From NCBI RefSeq assembly GCF_030169785.1, contig NZ_CP125854.1, forward strand, positions 496,001 to 560,000: a DNA stretch of 64,000 nt. Direction: 5' to 3'. Position 1 is the stretch's first letter; the number at the start of each line of letters is the position of its first letter. Shown in pieces: positions 16,692-25,690 of the stretch. This stretch comes from Bdellovibrio sp. 22V (GTDB lineage Bacteria > Bdellovibrionota > Bdellovibrionia > Bdellovibrionales > Bdellovibrionaceae). The position numbers and the translations under genes are program-made. The notes under the pieces are model-generated. The model did no database searches. It was not told where the DNA came from and saw only the letters and a list, made by a program, of their open reading frames with translations.

Positions 16692-17441
16692 ATGCGTAAA
16701 TGGATTCTCGCGCTCTGTGCACTTTCAATAGTGGGCTGTGCCAGTAAGGACAAAGAAAAAGCCGATCTCTATCTTCGAATGGGAGCTTCCCAACTCGAGA
16801 GCGGCAACTATCCGGCAGCCCTTCGTGATCTTCTTAAGGCTGAAGAACTCAACTCTTCCGACCCGGTCGTTCAGAACAATCTGGGCTTGGTCTATTTTTT
16901 CAGAGAGCGCTATGATCTTTCTGAAAAACATTTGCGTAAAGCTATAGACCTAGAGCCAAAATATACGGAAGCTCGCAACAACCTTTCGCGCGTGCTTATC
17001 GAGGAAGGCAAATACGCCGAAGCTGAGAGCGAGTTGAAAATCGTCTTGAACGACCTTACCTACGGAAGTCCAGAAAAAGCGTACGTTAATTTCGGTCTCG
17101 CGAAATTCAATCAAAAAGATTATTCGGCAGCTCGCAGTGCTTTTTCAAAGGTGCTGAGCTCACAACCTGACGACTGCATCGCGAATACTTATTTTGGCAG
17201 AACGTTCTTTGAAACCCAGGACTATTCACGAGCCACCGAGGCTCTGGATCGCGCCATTGGATTTTGCCAAAAGAACTTGTACGATGAACCTCATTACTTC
17301 AGCGCTTTAGCTTACTATCGTCTAGGTGACAAATCCAAGGCGATCGCACGCTTCGAGGAAATCGTGAAATACTATCCGACAGGAAAGTATCGCGAGAAAG
17401 CCAAGGGAATGCTTAGTTTGATTCGAAAGGGACACGGATGA
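16692..17441 (+). CDS. TPR lipoprotein, PilF/PilW-like
   Basis: A 249-residue lipoprotein (lipobox IVGCAS, cysteine at residue 16) built of consecutive tetratricopeptide repeats. Examples are GNYPAALRDLLKAEELNSSD, YDLSEKHLRKAIDLEPKYTE and KSKAIARFEEIVKYYPTG. Size and layout match PilF/PilW, the outer-membrane pilotin for type IV pilus secretin assembly. Type IV pili are needed for Bdellovibrio prey entry, but TPR lipoproteins are diverse. The stop overlaps the start of the RodZ-like gene by 4 nt (ATGA), so the two are coupled. Confidence 0.8.
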   Translation: MRKWILALCALSIVGCASKDKEKADLYLRMGASQLESGNYPAALRDLLKAEELNSSDPVVQNNLGLVYFFRERYDLSEKHLRKAIDLEPKYTEARNNLSRVLIEEGKYAEAESELKIVLNDLTYGSPEKAYVNFGLAKFNQKDYSAARSAFSKVLSSQPDDCIANTYFGRTFFETQDYSRATEALDRAIGFCQKNLYDEPHYFSALAYYRLGDKSKAIARFEEIVKYYPTGKYREKAKGMLSLIRKGHG

Positions 17442-18574
17442 AAAAGACCGGAGAAATTTTAAAGAAAGCCCGCGAGGAAAAAGGTCTTTCTCTCAACGAG
17501 ATTGGTCTTTCTTTAAAAATTAACAGCAAAGTTTTAAAAGCGATTGAAGAGGGCGACGACGCTCACCTTCCCGCGAAAACTTTTCTGCGCGGTTTTGTGC
17601 AAAGTTATGCGAACTTTTTGCATTTAGATTCCGACAAAGTCCTTGAGGTTTTTTACGAAGAAATGGGTTCGACAAAACCGAAACCTTATATTCGTCCCAC
17701 GGAGTCTGACAAATCAGCGACTTTAATCACTGAAAATGCGCCCGGTGCCGGTGCCGCTACTGCGACGGGAAGTGAGCCTCAGGAAAACAAAACGGAAGCA
17801 AGCGTAACGCCGATTCGCAGAACGCCTCCACCTTCTTCTAAATCTGATGGAATGGAATCTCTTCGCGAAAATAAAACAACGAAAACCGTCGCCATCATTT
17901 CTGTCGGTGTTGTTCTGGTAGGCTTGATTCTATTCACTAAAAAAATGATCGATAAGTATTCTAAAGAAGCCGAAGTTCCAAGCTCTGAAGTGGCACAAAC
18001 CATGGAAGGAGCGACTCCGGTAACCGCAGAAACGCCACAACTCACAGAAGTTGAAACGTCTGCTGCGACAACAACTGAGAGCCCGTTGGGTTCTTTGACG
18101 ACGCCCGCAGCGACTGTGCCTGCGACATTGCCAAGTCCAACCCCGGCCGCTTCACCTGCCGTTTCAACTCCGGCGAAGCCTATAGCAACAGCGTCACCGA
18201 CACCGGCGGTTTCACCATCACCTTCGCCAACTCCAGTAGCTACAGCGAAACCGACGCCAACTCCCGCTGTGAGTCCTTCGCCGACAGCAACGCCTGTCGC
18301 AAGCCCGTCTCCAACACCGACGCCGACTCCAAAAGAGTCAAACAAACCTGTCGAGTTGATCGTCGAGGCATTGGATACAGTTGAGATCGAATACGCAGCT
18401 CCAAATGGCAAGCCACAGAAGATCCGTCTTTCTGCTGAACAAGTACATACTTTCAAGAGCAAGAGCGGACTTAAAATCAACTTCTCTAACGGCGGCGCTG
18501 TAAATCTTATTCATAACGGAAAAGAAGTCGGTATCCCGGGCGATCTCGGTAAACCTATTAAGTTGAGCTATTAA
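17438..18574 (+). CDS. RodZ-like protein (HTH_25, TM, Pro-rich linker, DUF4115)
   Basis: A 378-residue protein with a cytoplasmic Cro/C1-type helix-turn-helix (residues 1-70: LKKAREEKGLSLNEIGLSLK, FLRGFVQSYANFL), one membrane helix at about 150-167 (VAIISVGVVLVGLILFT), a long Pro/Ala/Thr/Ser-rich periplasmic linker (about 185-300), and a C-terminal DUF4115 beta domain. This is the RodZ architecture; RodZ links MreB to the cell-wall elongation machinery. Here it sits behind a TPR lipoprotein (4-nt overlap) rather than near mreB or ispG. The linker DNA is low complexity (CCG/ACC-rich) and may vary in length between strains. Confidence 0.88.
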   Translation: MKKTGEILKKAREEKGLSLNEIGLSLKINSKVLKAIEEGDDAHLPAKTFLRGFVQSYANFLHLDSDKVLEVFYEEMGSTKPKPYIRPTESDKSATLITENAPGAGAATATGSEPQENKTEASVTPIRRTPPPSSKSDGMESLRENKTTKTVAIISVGVVLVGLILFTKKMIDKYSKEAEVPSSEVAQTMEGATPVTAETPQLTEVETSAATTTESPLGSLTTPAATVPATLPSPTPAASPAVSTPAKPIATASPTPAVSPSPSPTPVATAKPTPTPAVSPSPTATPVASPSPTPTPTPKESNKPVELIVEALDTVEIEYAAPNGKPQKIRLSAEQVHTFKSKSGLKINFSNGGAVNLIHNGKEVGIPGDLGKPIKLSY

Positions 18575-18576
18575 TC

Positions 18577-19890
18577 TTGAAAGACCTTCGTCGTCTTTGG
18601 ACCCTCAGTCTTATTTTTAAACTCGTTCTTGCGGCACTCATACCCTTGAGTGCCGATGAAGCCTATTACTGGGTTTGGTCCCAGCGCCTGCAACTTTCTT
18701 ACTTTGATCATCCACCCATGGTGGCGTGGCTTTTTTCACTGGGAAGTTTTTTGGAGCCGTTGCTGCATGCGGTCCGTTGGCCATCAGTAATTCTCGGTCA
18801 TCTTACGATTTTAGTTTGGTACTTCATTCTGAAGGATCGTGTCTCGCTTGAGAAGTTTAAGATCTGGATTTATCTCGTTCTGTTCTCTCCTCTTTTAGGT
18901 TTTGGCTCTTTAATCGTGACACCGGATGTTCCCGTCGTGTTCTTTTGGTCCCTTTCCATGTACTTCGCACTGCAAGCCTTGGAAACCAAAAAAATTTCAT
19001 CGTATGTGGCTCTCGGTTCGGCGCTGGGGTTGGGATTTTGCTCGAAGTATCACATCGTCCTTTTTGTGCCATGTCTTCTGATTTATTTGCTTGCGGAAAA
19101 AAAATGGCGTGAGGCGCGTTGGACCGGTGTCCTGCTTACGATCATCACGGGTCTTATTTTTTGTGCGCCAGTTTTAGTTTGGAATCTGCAAAACGATTTC
19201 CAGTCTTTCCGATTTCAACTCAATCACGGTCTTGAAAAATCCGTCTACAATCCCGAGTGGACTGTTTCCTATCTGCTGGGACAAGTTCTGATCATCTTTC
19301 CTTTGGTCTTTTGGGCTGCTTTGCGTGCGAAAGTCCCAACGAATATGCGTTGGCTTTATTATTTTGCCTGGGGTCCGATTTTATTTTTCTTCGCGACTTC
19401 ATTCCGCGCCTTGGTTGAGGCAAATTGGCCCATCATTGCATATCCTGCGGTGTTGGCGTTGGCGCTATTTTATCCACGAATTGAAACGTGGCTTAAGTAC
19501 TACATTGGTTTTTGGGGCCTCATTGTTACGGTCGTTGTGGCCACTCTTTTTATTCCTCAGCTTCGCAATCTAAACTCGAAAGTTCGCGAGCCTTATGACT
19601 TCCAAAACCTGAGCGCCGTTGCTAAAGAAGTGTCTCCTCTTTACGCCAGCAGCTATCAAATGGCGGCTTCGCTTTGGTATTTTAGCAAGGTTCCTACGTT
19701 TAAGCTTAAAGATATCAGCCGTTTTGATTTCTTTGACACGCTTCCCGAGGCCATGCCAACCGGAAATAGGTTTTATTTAGTGAAGCGCGAGACAAATGGT
19801 TTACCTGCGTGGGTTTCCGAACAACAATGGCAAATGAAGGAAATCAAAAAGATCTCCCCTGACTTTGTGTTGTTGGAATTCACACGCTAA
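18577..19890 (+). CDS. Glycosyltransferase family 39-like membrane protein
   Basis: A 437-residue protein with about ten hydrophobic helices and the family signature near the N-terminus (ADEAYYWVWSQRLQLSYFDH, then PPMVAW). Acidic residues in that loop are catalytic in GT39/GT83 (ArnT, PMT-like) enzymes that use polyprenyl-phosphate sugar donors. It would glycosylate lipid A, another lipid or proteins at the outer face of the inner membrane. The acceptor is unknown. The start is TTG at 18577, 2 nt after the RodZ-like stop, and its stop overlaps the ATG of the next gene by 1 nt (TAATG). Confidence 0.85.
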   Translation: MKDLRRLWTLSLIFKLVLAALIPLSADEAYYWVWSQRLQLSYFDHPPMVAWLFSLGSFLEPLLHAVRWPSVILGHLTILVWYFILKDRVSLEKFKIWIYLVLFSPLLGFGSLIVTPDVPVVFFWSLSMYFALQALETKKISSYVALGSALGLGFCSKYHIVLFVPCLLIYLLAEKKWREARWTGVLLTIITGLIFCAPVLVWNLQNDFQSFRFQLNHGLEKSVYNPEWTVSYLLGQVLIIFPLVFWAALRAKVPTNMRWLYYFAWGPILFFFATSFRALVEANWPIIAYPAVLALALFYPRIETWLKYYIGFWGLIVTVVVATLFIPQLRNLNSKVREPYDFQNLSAVAKEVSPLYASSYQMAASLWYFSKVPTFKLKDISRFDFFDTLPEAMPTGNRFYLVKRETNGLPAWVSEQQWQMKEIKKISPDFVLLEFTR

Positions 19891-21098
19891 TGAAACTGAT
19901 AGGCGCTATTTCTTTTTTGCTGGTCACTTTTTTCTTGTACGGTTTTTACGTAAACCAGTACGAGCCCAGCGTTATTCCTCCGCAAATCGCCCGCGAACAC
20001 TCTGCAAATATCAATGATTATAAAGGCGTTCTTAACGTACATACGGAATTAAGCAGTGGCTCTGCCAGTGCCAGCTTCGTTATCACTTCGGCGAAATTGG
20101 CGAACCTGGATTTTTTGATGTTCACGGATTTGAATATCTTCAATATGCCAACGACGTTCGAATCTTATCACGGCAATCTCTTGGTTTTTTCCGCGGGCAA
20201 ATACAGTTATCTGGATTCGCGTTTGATTTATTACTCATTAAATCAGGAGAGCATCGGCAACAACTTCGGCGAAGCGCAGGTCAAGCTGGCGGACCTTCTT
20301 TCACAAAATCTTGGTGCGAGTAAAGAATCGCTCGTCATCCTCTCACATCCTTATAAAGCCGGCTACTCGTGGAGCGGAGACATTCCCACGGGTCTTGACG
20401 GGTTTGAACTCGTCAATCTTAAGAGTCTCGCTAACAGAGCCTGGGAAGAGTCAAAAATTTCCACTCTATGGAGTTTTTTGATTTATCCATTTAATCCGCG
20501 TTTGGCGTTTCTTCGTCTTTACACGGAACCCACTGACGAAATCGCTCTTCTGGATAAACTCAGTCAGCAAAGAAAAATTATCGTGTATGCAGGGACAGAA
20601 GCGTCCGCGCGCGCGATTCCTTTGGCAAATTATTTCATTCGCTTTCCTAGCTACAAAAGATCGTTTGAGTTCGTGAGCAATCACGTTTTGCTTAAGTCAG
20701 AACTGACGGGAAGTTTCAACAGTGATCGCGTGAAAGTGTTCAATGCTTTAAAAAACGGAAACTTCTATATTGCTCTTGATATGCTCGGCGACCCAAAAGG
20801 TTTCACAGCGACTTTGGAAGAGGAAAACAAATCGCATTTAATGGGTTCTGAAGTGAAGTTTTCCAAGAACATGTCTTTGCGAATTGCTCTGCCGGCAAAA
20901 CCTAAAGATTTCTTTGAGATTCTTGTCTTCAAAAACGGAGAAGTCGTCACACGCTTTAATCAGCCGGAAGGCGTCTATCAAATTACGGAGCCTGGTACTT
21001 ACCGTGTCCAGGTGCGAGTCAGCCCTATGCTCCCGCTTCCTGACGCTAAAAAGTGGATTACCTGGATTTACACAAATCCGTTCTTCGTGAAGCCCTAA
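19890..21098 (+). CDS. Membrane-anchored PHP-like domain protein
   Basis: A 402-residue protein with one N-terminal membrane helix (residues 2-20). The next segment, YKGVLNVHTELSSGSASASF then LANLDFLMFTDLN, follows the pattern of PHP phosphoesterase domains (HxHT..SDG ... GLDFLxITDHN). Here the metal-binding HxH is reduced to NVH and TDHN to TDLN, so metal-dependent catalysis may be lost. LSHPYKAGYSW could be a later motif. It overlaps the glycosyltransferase gene by 1 nt and so probably works with it at the cell surface. The PHP assignment is moderate. The C-terminal 100 residues look beta-rich. Confidence 0.6.
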   Translation: MKLIGAISFLLVTFFLYGFYVNQYEPSVIPPQIAREHSANINDYKGVLNVHTELSSGSASASFVITSAKLANLDFLMFTDLNIFNMPTTFESYHGNLLVFSAGKYSYLDSRLIYYSLNQESIGNNFGEAQVKLADLLSQNLGASKESLVILSHPYKAGYSWSGDIPTGLDGFELVNLKSLANRAWEESKISTLWSFLIYPFNPRLAFLRLYTEPTDEIALLDKLSQQRKIIVYAGTEASARAIPLANYFIRFPSYKRSFEFVSNHVLLKSELTGSFNSDRVKVFNALKNGNFYIALDMLGDPKGFTATLEEENKSHLMGSEVKFSKNMSLRIALPAKPKDFFEILVFKNGEVVTRFNQPEGVYQITEPGTYRVQVRVSPMLPLPDAKKWITWIYTNPFFVKP

Positions 21099-21445
21099 GA
21101 ACCACTCGGGATACGCACCTTAAGACCATGGATCGGATGAATTTGGCAGGCCAGACGCTCCTCTTTGCGGAACGTTCGGTCCATGGCCATTTCGGCCTCC
21201 AATTCACTGCGCGGATGGAGTTCTTCAAGACCTTCTTCCACCCAAAGCAGACATGTTCCGCAGGTCCCATTCCCGCCACAAGTATGATTGATGTTTACGC
21301 CATTCCGTAAAGCCACGTCCAAGACAGACTCGTCTTTTTGACCCACCGGGACAATAAGCTCGTCCGGTAAAAAGGTTATATATTTTCCAGACTTAGGCTT
21401 CACTCCAGGGAACTCCTTCAAAAGGGCACTCTTTAGTTGAAACAA
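21095..21445 (-). CDS. [2Fe-2S] ferredoxin
   Basis: A 116-residue electron-transfer protein with the cluster ligands CGGNGTCGTC (C-x5-C-x2-C) and a fourth cysteine in RLACQIHP about 40 residues later. The x5 spacing puts it in the adrenodoxin/Isc-type group rather than plant-type (x4). The N-terminus has a 25-residue extension before the domain. It overlaps the preceding plus-strand gene by 4 nt at the stops. The partner enzyme is not evident from the neighbours. Confidence 0.88.
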   Translation of the reverse strand: MFQLKSALLKEFPGVKPKSGKYITFLPDELIVPVGQKDESVLDVALRNGVNINHTCGGNGTCGTCLLWVEEGLEELHPRSELEAEMAMDRTFRKEERLACQIHPIHGLKVRIPSGS

Positions 21446-21472
21446 CCCTCTCCATTTTGTATCAATATTTTC

Positions 21473-22093
21473 ATGAGATTCATAGCTTTTGACTTAGAGA
21501 CCACTGGTACTGTTCCTGGAGTAGATCAAATTGTAGAAATCGGAGCCGTGCGCTTCATCGATGGACAGCCGGAGGCGATCTTTGCGACTCTCGTTGACCC
21601 ACAACGTCCGATTCCGCCAGGCGCTTCTGCAGTCAACGGCATCAGCGACGACATGGTTAAAGGAAAACCACTTATCGAAAGTCTTTTGCCTTCATTGGCA
21701 GAATTCTGCGGCGACGACATTCTTGTTGCTCACAACGCGCCTTTCGATGCTCAGTTCCTTACAGCAGACATCAAAAAGTACGAAACAGTCGCGCCTAAAG
21801 GTTTGATTCTCGACACTCTTCCGATCGCAAGAAAAGTTTTTCCAGGACTTCCTAACTACAAGTTGGGAACTCTTGTACAGCACTTGAAGATTCCTACGAC
21901 AGATTTCCATAGAGCTGAAGAGGATGCTTCATATTGCGGTCACTTATTCCATCAGATGGTAAAAAGAATTTCCATCGGTGGCCAACCACCTCAAGTAGGA
22001 AATCTTGTGGCGTTGACGGGTAAACCTGAGCTTCGTTTCCCACAAATCGTGCGCCAACCAAAACAAATGGATTTGTTCGGAAATCTTCTTTAG
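21473..22093 (+). CDS. DnaQ-like 3'-5' exonuclease (DEDDh)
   Basis: A 206-residue exonuclease of the DNA polymerase III epsilon superfamily, with Exo I FDLETTG, Exo II HNAPFDAQFL and Exo III HRAEEDASYCG. The start ATG at 21473 is chosen because the fold begins at once (MRFIAFDLETTG). An in-frame TTG at 21437 would add 12 residues lacking any motif and would run into the ferredoxin gene. It could proofread, repair or process RNA ends. No polymerase subunit is adjacent. A second family member fused to a WYL domain is at 58150. Confidence 0.9.
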   Translation: MRFIAFDLETTGTVPGVDQIVEIGAVRFIDGQPEAIFATLVDPQRPIPPGASAVNGISDDMVKGKPLIESLLPSLAEFCGDDILVAHNAPFDAQFLTADIKKYETVAPKGLILDTLPIARKVFPGLPNYKLGTLVQHLKIPTTDFHRAEEDASYCGHLFHQMVKRISIGGQPPQVGNLVALTGKPELRFPQIVRQPKQMDLFGNLL

Positions 22094-22115
22094 TTTTTCC
22101 TTTTAAAAAATGAAT

Positions 22116-22155
22116 AAAAAAAGCCTGCGAGTTTTAAACAAGCAGGCTTTTTTTT
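22116..22155. terminator. Bidirectional terminator
   Basis: AAGCCTGC (22121-22128) pairs with GCAGGCTT (22142-22149), with A-runs before and T-runs after, between the convergent exonuclease and diheme cytochrome genes. Confidence 0.85.
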
Positions 22156-22184
22156 GCCTCGTTCTCGGAAATGGGTCTTTGCCC

Positions 22185-23465
22185 TTAAAGGGATTTAAGG
22201 AATTCAACGAGGTCCGCTTTTTCACCACTCGACAAACCGAGCTTAAAGTGTCCGTTGTAGTGATTCACAACTTCCGCAAAATTTGCGAAACGACCGTCAT
22301 GATAGAAGCCTCCTTGCGCGTGAGCCCAAGCCCCTTTTAGCGGCGTAGTTCGATAGCGCTCATCCGGAGATCGCTTCGCTTGAAATTCATCAATACCAAT
22401 CTCAGAGCCTTTATGCATATTCCAACCTGGTTCCGTATAAAGAGGCGGAACATGACAAGTGGCGCACTTAGCTTTACCGTTGAAAAGAGTTTCCCCGCGC
22501 GTAGCCATAATTTGGTCATAAGAACTTGGCGGAGCTTGCGGCGCTAAAAGAGACAATTGATAAAAATGCAAAGCCGCAAGTTTTGGTGTGATCAAGTCAT
22601 TGTCCGTTTTTGTGTGACCCATGCGTGCTCGAGCTGCCACCGGAAACTTCACCGGATCATCAAGACGAGGGTCATAGAAATTTCCTTGGCCGTGCATTTC
22701 TAAATTCGCCACGAATGCATTCCAATACGTGACAGAACCCCAGCCTGTATATGTATGAAGATTCACACCCGCCAAGCCATAGGCCGGTGGAAGCAAAGTC
22801 GCAGCCGTTTTTCCGTCAGGGCGGAAGCCTTTTCCATCAAGGAAAAGCTCTGCATCGAATTTTCCCGGTCCCCACGCGAGAATCACTTTTCTTGTCGTAG
22901 CATCATCGACACCCAAAAGATTATTTACGACTGTCAAATCAGGTGAAAGATTTATGATCGCGCCGACGTTCAAATCGCGATTAGGCCAACCATCAAGACG
23001 ATGTCCAATCCCGGTCGTCAGGGAGTTATCTACAGTGGAATGGCAAAGAGCGCAGGTAATGCCCACCGAAGTCATTTTGCCGGATTTATTGAAGATACCT
23101 TTAAGCCCCACAATGGCTTCTTCTTTTAAAAGCTGAATGCTTGTGTTGGGATCATCGAGATCGGCAGTTCCATTTTGAATGGCCGCCAGTGTTTCAGGAG
23201 ACAGCGAATCCACATCGACTTTCAAGCCCACCGCCAATGCGGTTCTAGGGCTTACGCCAGCGCCCACTCCACCATTTTTGGCACCAATAATGGCGCGATG
23301 AATTTTTAGCTTTCCACCCCAAAAGGCTTCACTACCAAAAGTATCAAAACGGAAAATATCTCTTCCGTCTGACAGCAAATCTTGTTTGTGAAAGTTCCAA
23401 GCCAGCGCCGTCGCCGTTGTTGCTAGTATTAAAAGAGAAGCCAAAAATATTTTTTTGTTTTTCAC
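22185..23465 (-). CDS. Diheme cytochrome c peroxidase/MauG-family protein
   Basis: A 426-residue exported protein (signal peptide residues 1-22) with two haem motifs, CALCH at 138-142 and CATCH at 334-338. The C-terminus has KRSPDERYRTTPLKGAW and HDGRFANFAEVVNHYNGHF, typical of the CcpA/MauG family. Such periplasmic enzymes reduce peroxide or oxidise protein or small substrates. The N-terminal part is longer than in classical CcpA and the first haem lies late. The ATG follows AGGAGG. The physiological substrate is unknown. Confidence 0.88.
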   Translation of the reverse strand: MKNKKIFLASLLILATTATALAWNFHKQDLLSDGRDIFRFDTFGSEAFWGGKLKIHRAIIGAKNGGVGAGVSPRTALAVGLKVDVDSLSPETLAAIQNGTADLDDPNTSIQLLKEEAIVGLKGIFNKSGKMTSVGITCALCHSTVDNSLTTGIGHRLDGWPNRDLNVGAIINLSPDLTVVNNLLGVDDATTRKVILAWGPGKFDAELFLDGKGFRPDGKTAATLLPPAYGLAGVNLHTYTGWGSVTYWNAFVANLEMHGQGNFYDPRLDDPVKFPVAARARMGHTKTDNDLITPKLAALHFYQLSLLAPQAPPSSYDQIMATRGETLFNGKAKCATCHVPPLYTEPGWNMHKGSEIGIDEFQAKRSPDERYRTTPLKGAWAHAQGGFYHDGRFANFAEVVNHYNGHFKLGLSSGEKADLVEFLKSL

Positions 23466-23584
23466 CGAATCCTCCTGGTGCGATGGATTCGTTGAGCTTA
23501 GGCCTCTAAAGAGGAAGGCAGCAATAACTTAAGTCTTGTATTTTGATGCCTTCAATACGGTAACGTCTGCCTCATTAACAAATG

Positions 23585-25204
23585 TTATTCTTTTGCTTTG
23601 TGAGCAATCGGATATCTGCGTCCGCGTCCGAAAGAGTGTGAAGACACTTTCAAAATCGGCGGCGCTTGCCAACGCTTGAACTCGGTTCTTAACAAAACCG
23701 GAAGCAACCATTTGTCTGCTGTCGTCCTTGCAGCTCCAGACTGCGCAACAAGATTTTCCACAGACTTATCCAGGTCCTCATAAGGCGGTAATGTGTCTTG
23801 ATCTTTTTGATTCGGGCGAAGTTCTGCTGATGGTGCACGGTCAATAATCTGGCTGGGAATGACTTCGCCTTGTTTGTTATAAAAACGTGCTAAAGCGTAG
23901 ACTTGCTCTTTTGTAAGATCGCCGAGCGGAGCCAAACCACCACACATGTCTCCATACAGTGTCGAGTAACCAGCAGCGTATTCACTTTTATTACTGGTTG
24001 TAAGAAGAAGGCTGTTTTCCTTATTGGAATAGGCCATCAAAGTAATTCCACGCAAACGCGCTTGCAAATTCTCATTCACCAGACTGAACCCTGAAAGACC
24101 CAAACCTTTTTCAAGAGAATTTACAACCTCTTCATACATGGAGCCAATTTCAACGACTTTGAATTCCACTCCCAGATTTCCTGCAAGATCTTTTGCTAAA
24201 GATAAACTCTCAGGAGCATTAAACGGCCCCGGCAATCCGATAGTGACGACGTTGTTGGGACCGAGAGCATCGACTGCCAGAGCGGCCACCACCGCAGAAT
24301 CGATGCCACCACTCAACCCCAAATGAATTTTCTTTAGACCTGTTTTTGCGCAGAAATCGCGGATACCCAGAACCAACGCGCGACGAAGCTCTTCTGTCGC
24401 TTCGAGTTTGGGATTTTCGTTCCATGCTTCCAATGTATCGAGATCAATAACGTTGATATCTTCTTCGAACTGCTGGCACGTCAGAACTTTCTTGCCTTTT
24501 TTATCAACGACGAAACTTCCGCCATCGAAAATGATTTCGTCTTGAGCGCCCACAAGGTTGACGTACATCATCGGCGCTTTAAAAGCGGCTGCGGTTTGGC
24601 TAACAACGTATTCTCTTTGCTTCATTTTCCCAACAAAGTACGGAGAAGCGCTAAGATTGATGACCATATCCACTTTTTGCTTTTTTACTTTTTGCAGAGG
24701 ATTTTCAATATAAGGAGAATGACCTTTTTTATCCGGCCATGCCCAGATGTCTTCACAGATTGTCAGGAAAAACTTTTTTCCCTTCCACGCAAAATAATTT
24801 TTAGAGAGATCGCCTTGTTCAATAAAGCGAGCCTCATCAAAAACGTCACCCGTAGGCAGAAGCTGCTTGTGGAAGAAGCGCGGCTTTTGCCCTTTGGCGA
24901 CAAACATGGCACTGTTAAAATACGGGCGGCCTTTTTTTGCGGGATTCTTAGTTATGAGTCCGAAGATAACGCCGATCCCTTTCGGTAGTTTGCGAATCAA
25001 TTCCTTGCAGACGGCTTCCTGCTTGGCGACGATCTTGGCGCGTTCAAGAAGATCGAAGGGATGATAGCCAAAAAGAGAACACTCAGGAAACACGACAAGA
25101 TCACACTTGCGTTGTTGCGCCTGGTGGACGAAATCTAAAATTTTTTCTTTGTTGGATTCAAAGTCTGCTAACGTCGGATTGATTTGGGCTAAGGCGATTC
25201 TCAT
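23585..25204 (-). CDS. nadE: Glutamine-dependent NAD+ synthetase
   Basis: Last step of NAD biosynthesis: amidation of deamido-NAD with glutamine nitrogen. The 539 residues contain an N-terminal nitrilase-type glutaminase domain (VFPECSLFGYHPFDLL, lysine in HKQLLPTGDVFDE, cysteine in TICEDIWAWP) and a C-terminal synthetase domain with the PP-loop LGLSGGIDSAVVAALA and TSNKSEYAAGY. Length is normal for the two-domain form. Its start overlaps the downstream end of the DUF2203 gene by 4 nt, so both are probably in one operon. NAD synthesis also appears at 31821-32855 (NadD fusion). Confidence 0.95.
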   Translation of the reverse strand: MRIALAQINPTLADFESNKEKILDFVHQAQQRKCDLVVFPECSLFGYHPFDLLERAKIVAKQEAVCKELIRKLPKGIGVIFGLITKNPAKKGRPYFNSAMFVAKGQKPRFFHKQLLPTGDVFDEARFIEQGDLSKNYFAWKGKKFFLTICEDIWAWPDKKGHSPYIENPLQKVKKQKVDMVINLSASPYFVGKMKQREYVVSQTAAAFKAPMMYVNLVGAQDEIIFDGGSFVVDKKGKKVLTCQQFEEDINVIDLDTLEAWNENPKLEATEELRRALVLGIRDFCAKTGLKKIHLGLSGGIDSAVVAALAVDALGPNNVVTIGLPGPFNAPESLSLAKDLAGNLGVEFKVVEIGSMYEEVVNSLEKGLGLSGFSLVNENLQARLRGITLMAYSNKENSLLLTTSNKSEYAAGYSTLYGDMCGGLAPLGDLTKEQVYALARFYNKQGEVIPSQIIDRAPSAELRPNQKDQDTLPPYEDLDKSVENLVAQSGAARTTADKWLLPVLLRTEFKRWQAPPILKVSSHSFGRGRRYPIAHKAKE

Positions 25205-25578
25205 TCAATCAATATACGCCCAGAAAAGCCGTCTTGGTAGCCATGCCAGTGATTAATTTCAACCTCAGGATATTTCCAGCAATAGTAGCCATCCCCGTTG
25301 TCAAAATCGGCCATCCATAGGCCCTTAGGTTGAGCTCCCAACTTTTCGATCTTGCTCTGCCAACGGTCAATGATGGCATTGATTTCCGCTTCGATAATAG
25401 CCACGGATGGATGTGATTTATCCGAGAAAGCTTCAATGCGGTTTAAATGAGTTTTTACCTCGCGGCTTGATTCCTCAGTCATGCGGTAAATGATGGGAAG
25501 AAGACGGCGCGCGTCCTGTAACGTAAAAGTCTTATTGCGATTGATTTCAACCACATTTTCCAAATGGAAGTCCCCCAT
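25201..25578 (-). CDS. DUF2203 family protein
   Basis: A 125-residue protein with the DUF2203 pattern: FTLQDARRLLPIIYRMTEES at the N-terminus, a helical middle, then LGAQPKGLWMADFDNGDGYY with CWKYPE, WHGYQDGFSGR at the end. The function of the family is unknown. It is translationally coupled to nadE (4-nt overlap). The reading frame opens at 25578; an internal methionine is not better supported. Confidence 0.82.
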   Translation of the reverse strand: MGDFHLENVVEINRNKTFTLQDARRLLPIIYRMTEESSREVKTHLNRIEAFSDKSHPSVAIIEAEINAIIDRWQSKIEKLGAQPKGLWMADFDNGDGYYCWKYPEVEINHWHGYQDGFSGRILIE

Positions 25579-25690
25579 CCCGCATTTCTGATGAACGGTG
25601 TATCCATTAAAGATCTTTGGCTTTCAAGAAATTAAAGCGATAACAGACAACTTAAGAATTTCTATGAAGAATTTCTAAACGCGACGCAGA

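Noticed and set aside
17779-18480. Long minus-strand frame opposite the RodZ-like linker
   Set aside because: Its Val/Gly/Ala-rich product is the antisense of the Pro/Thr/Ser/Ala repeat; the RodZ architecture explains the plus strand.
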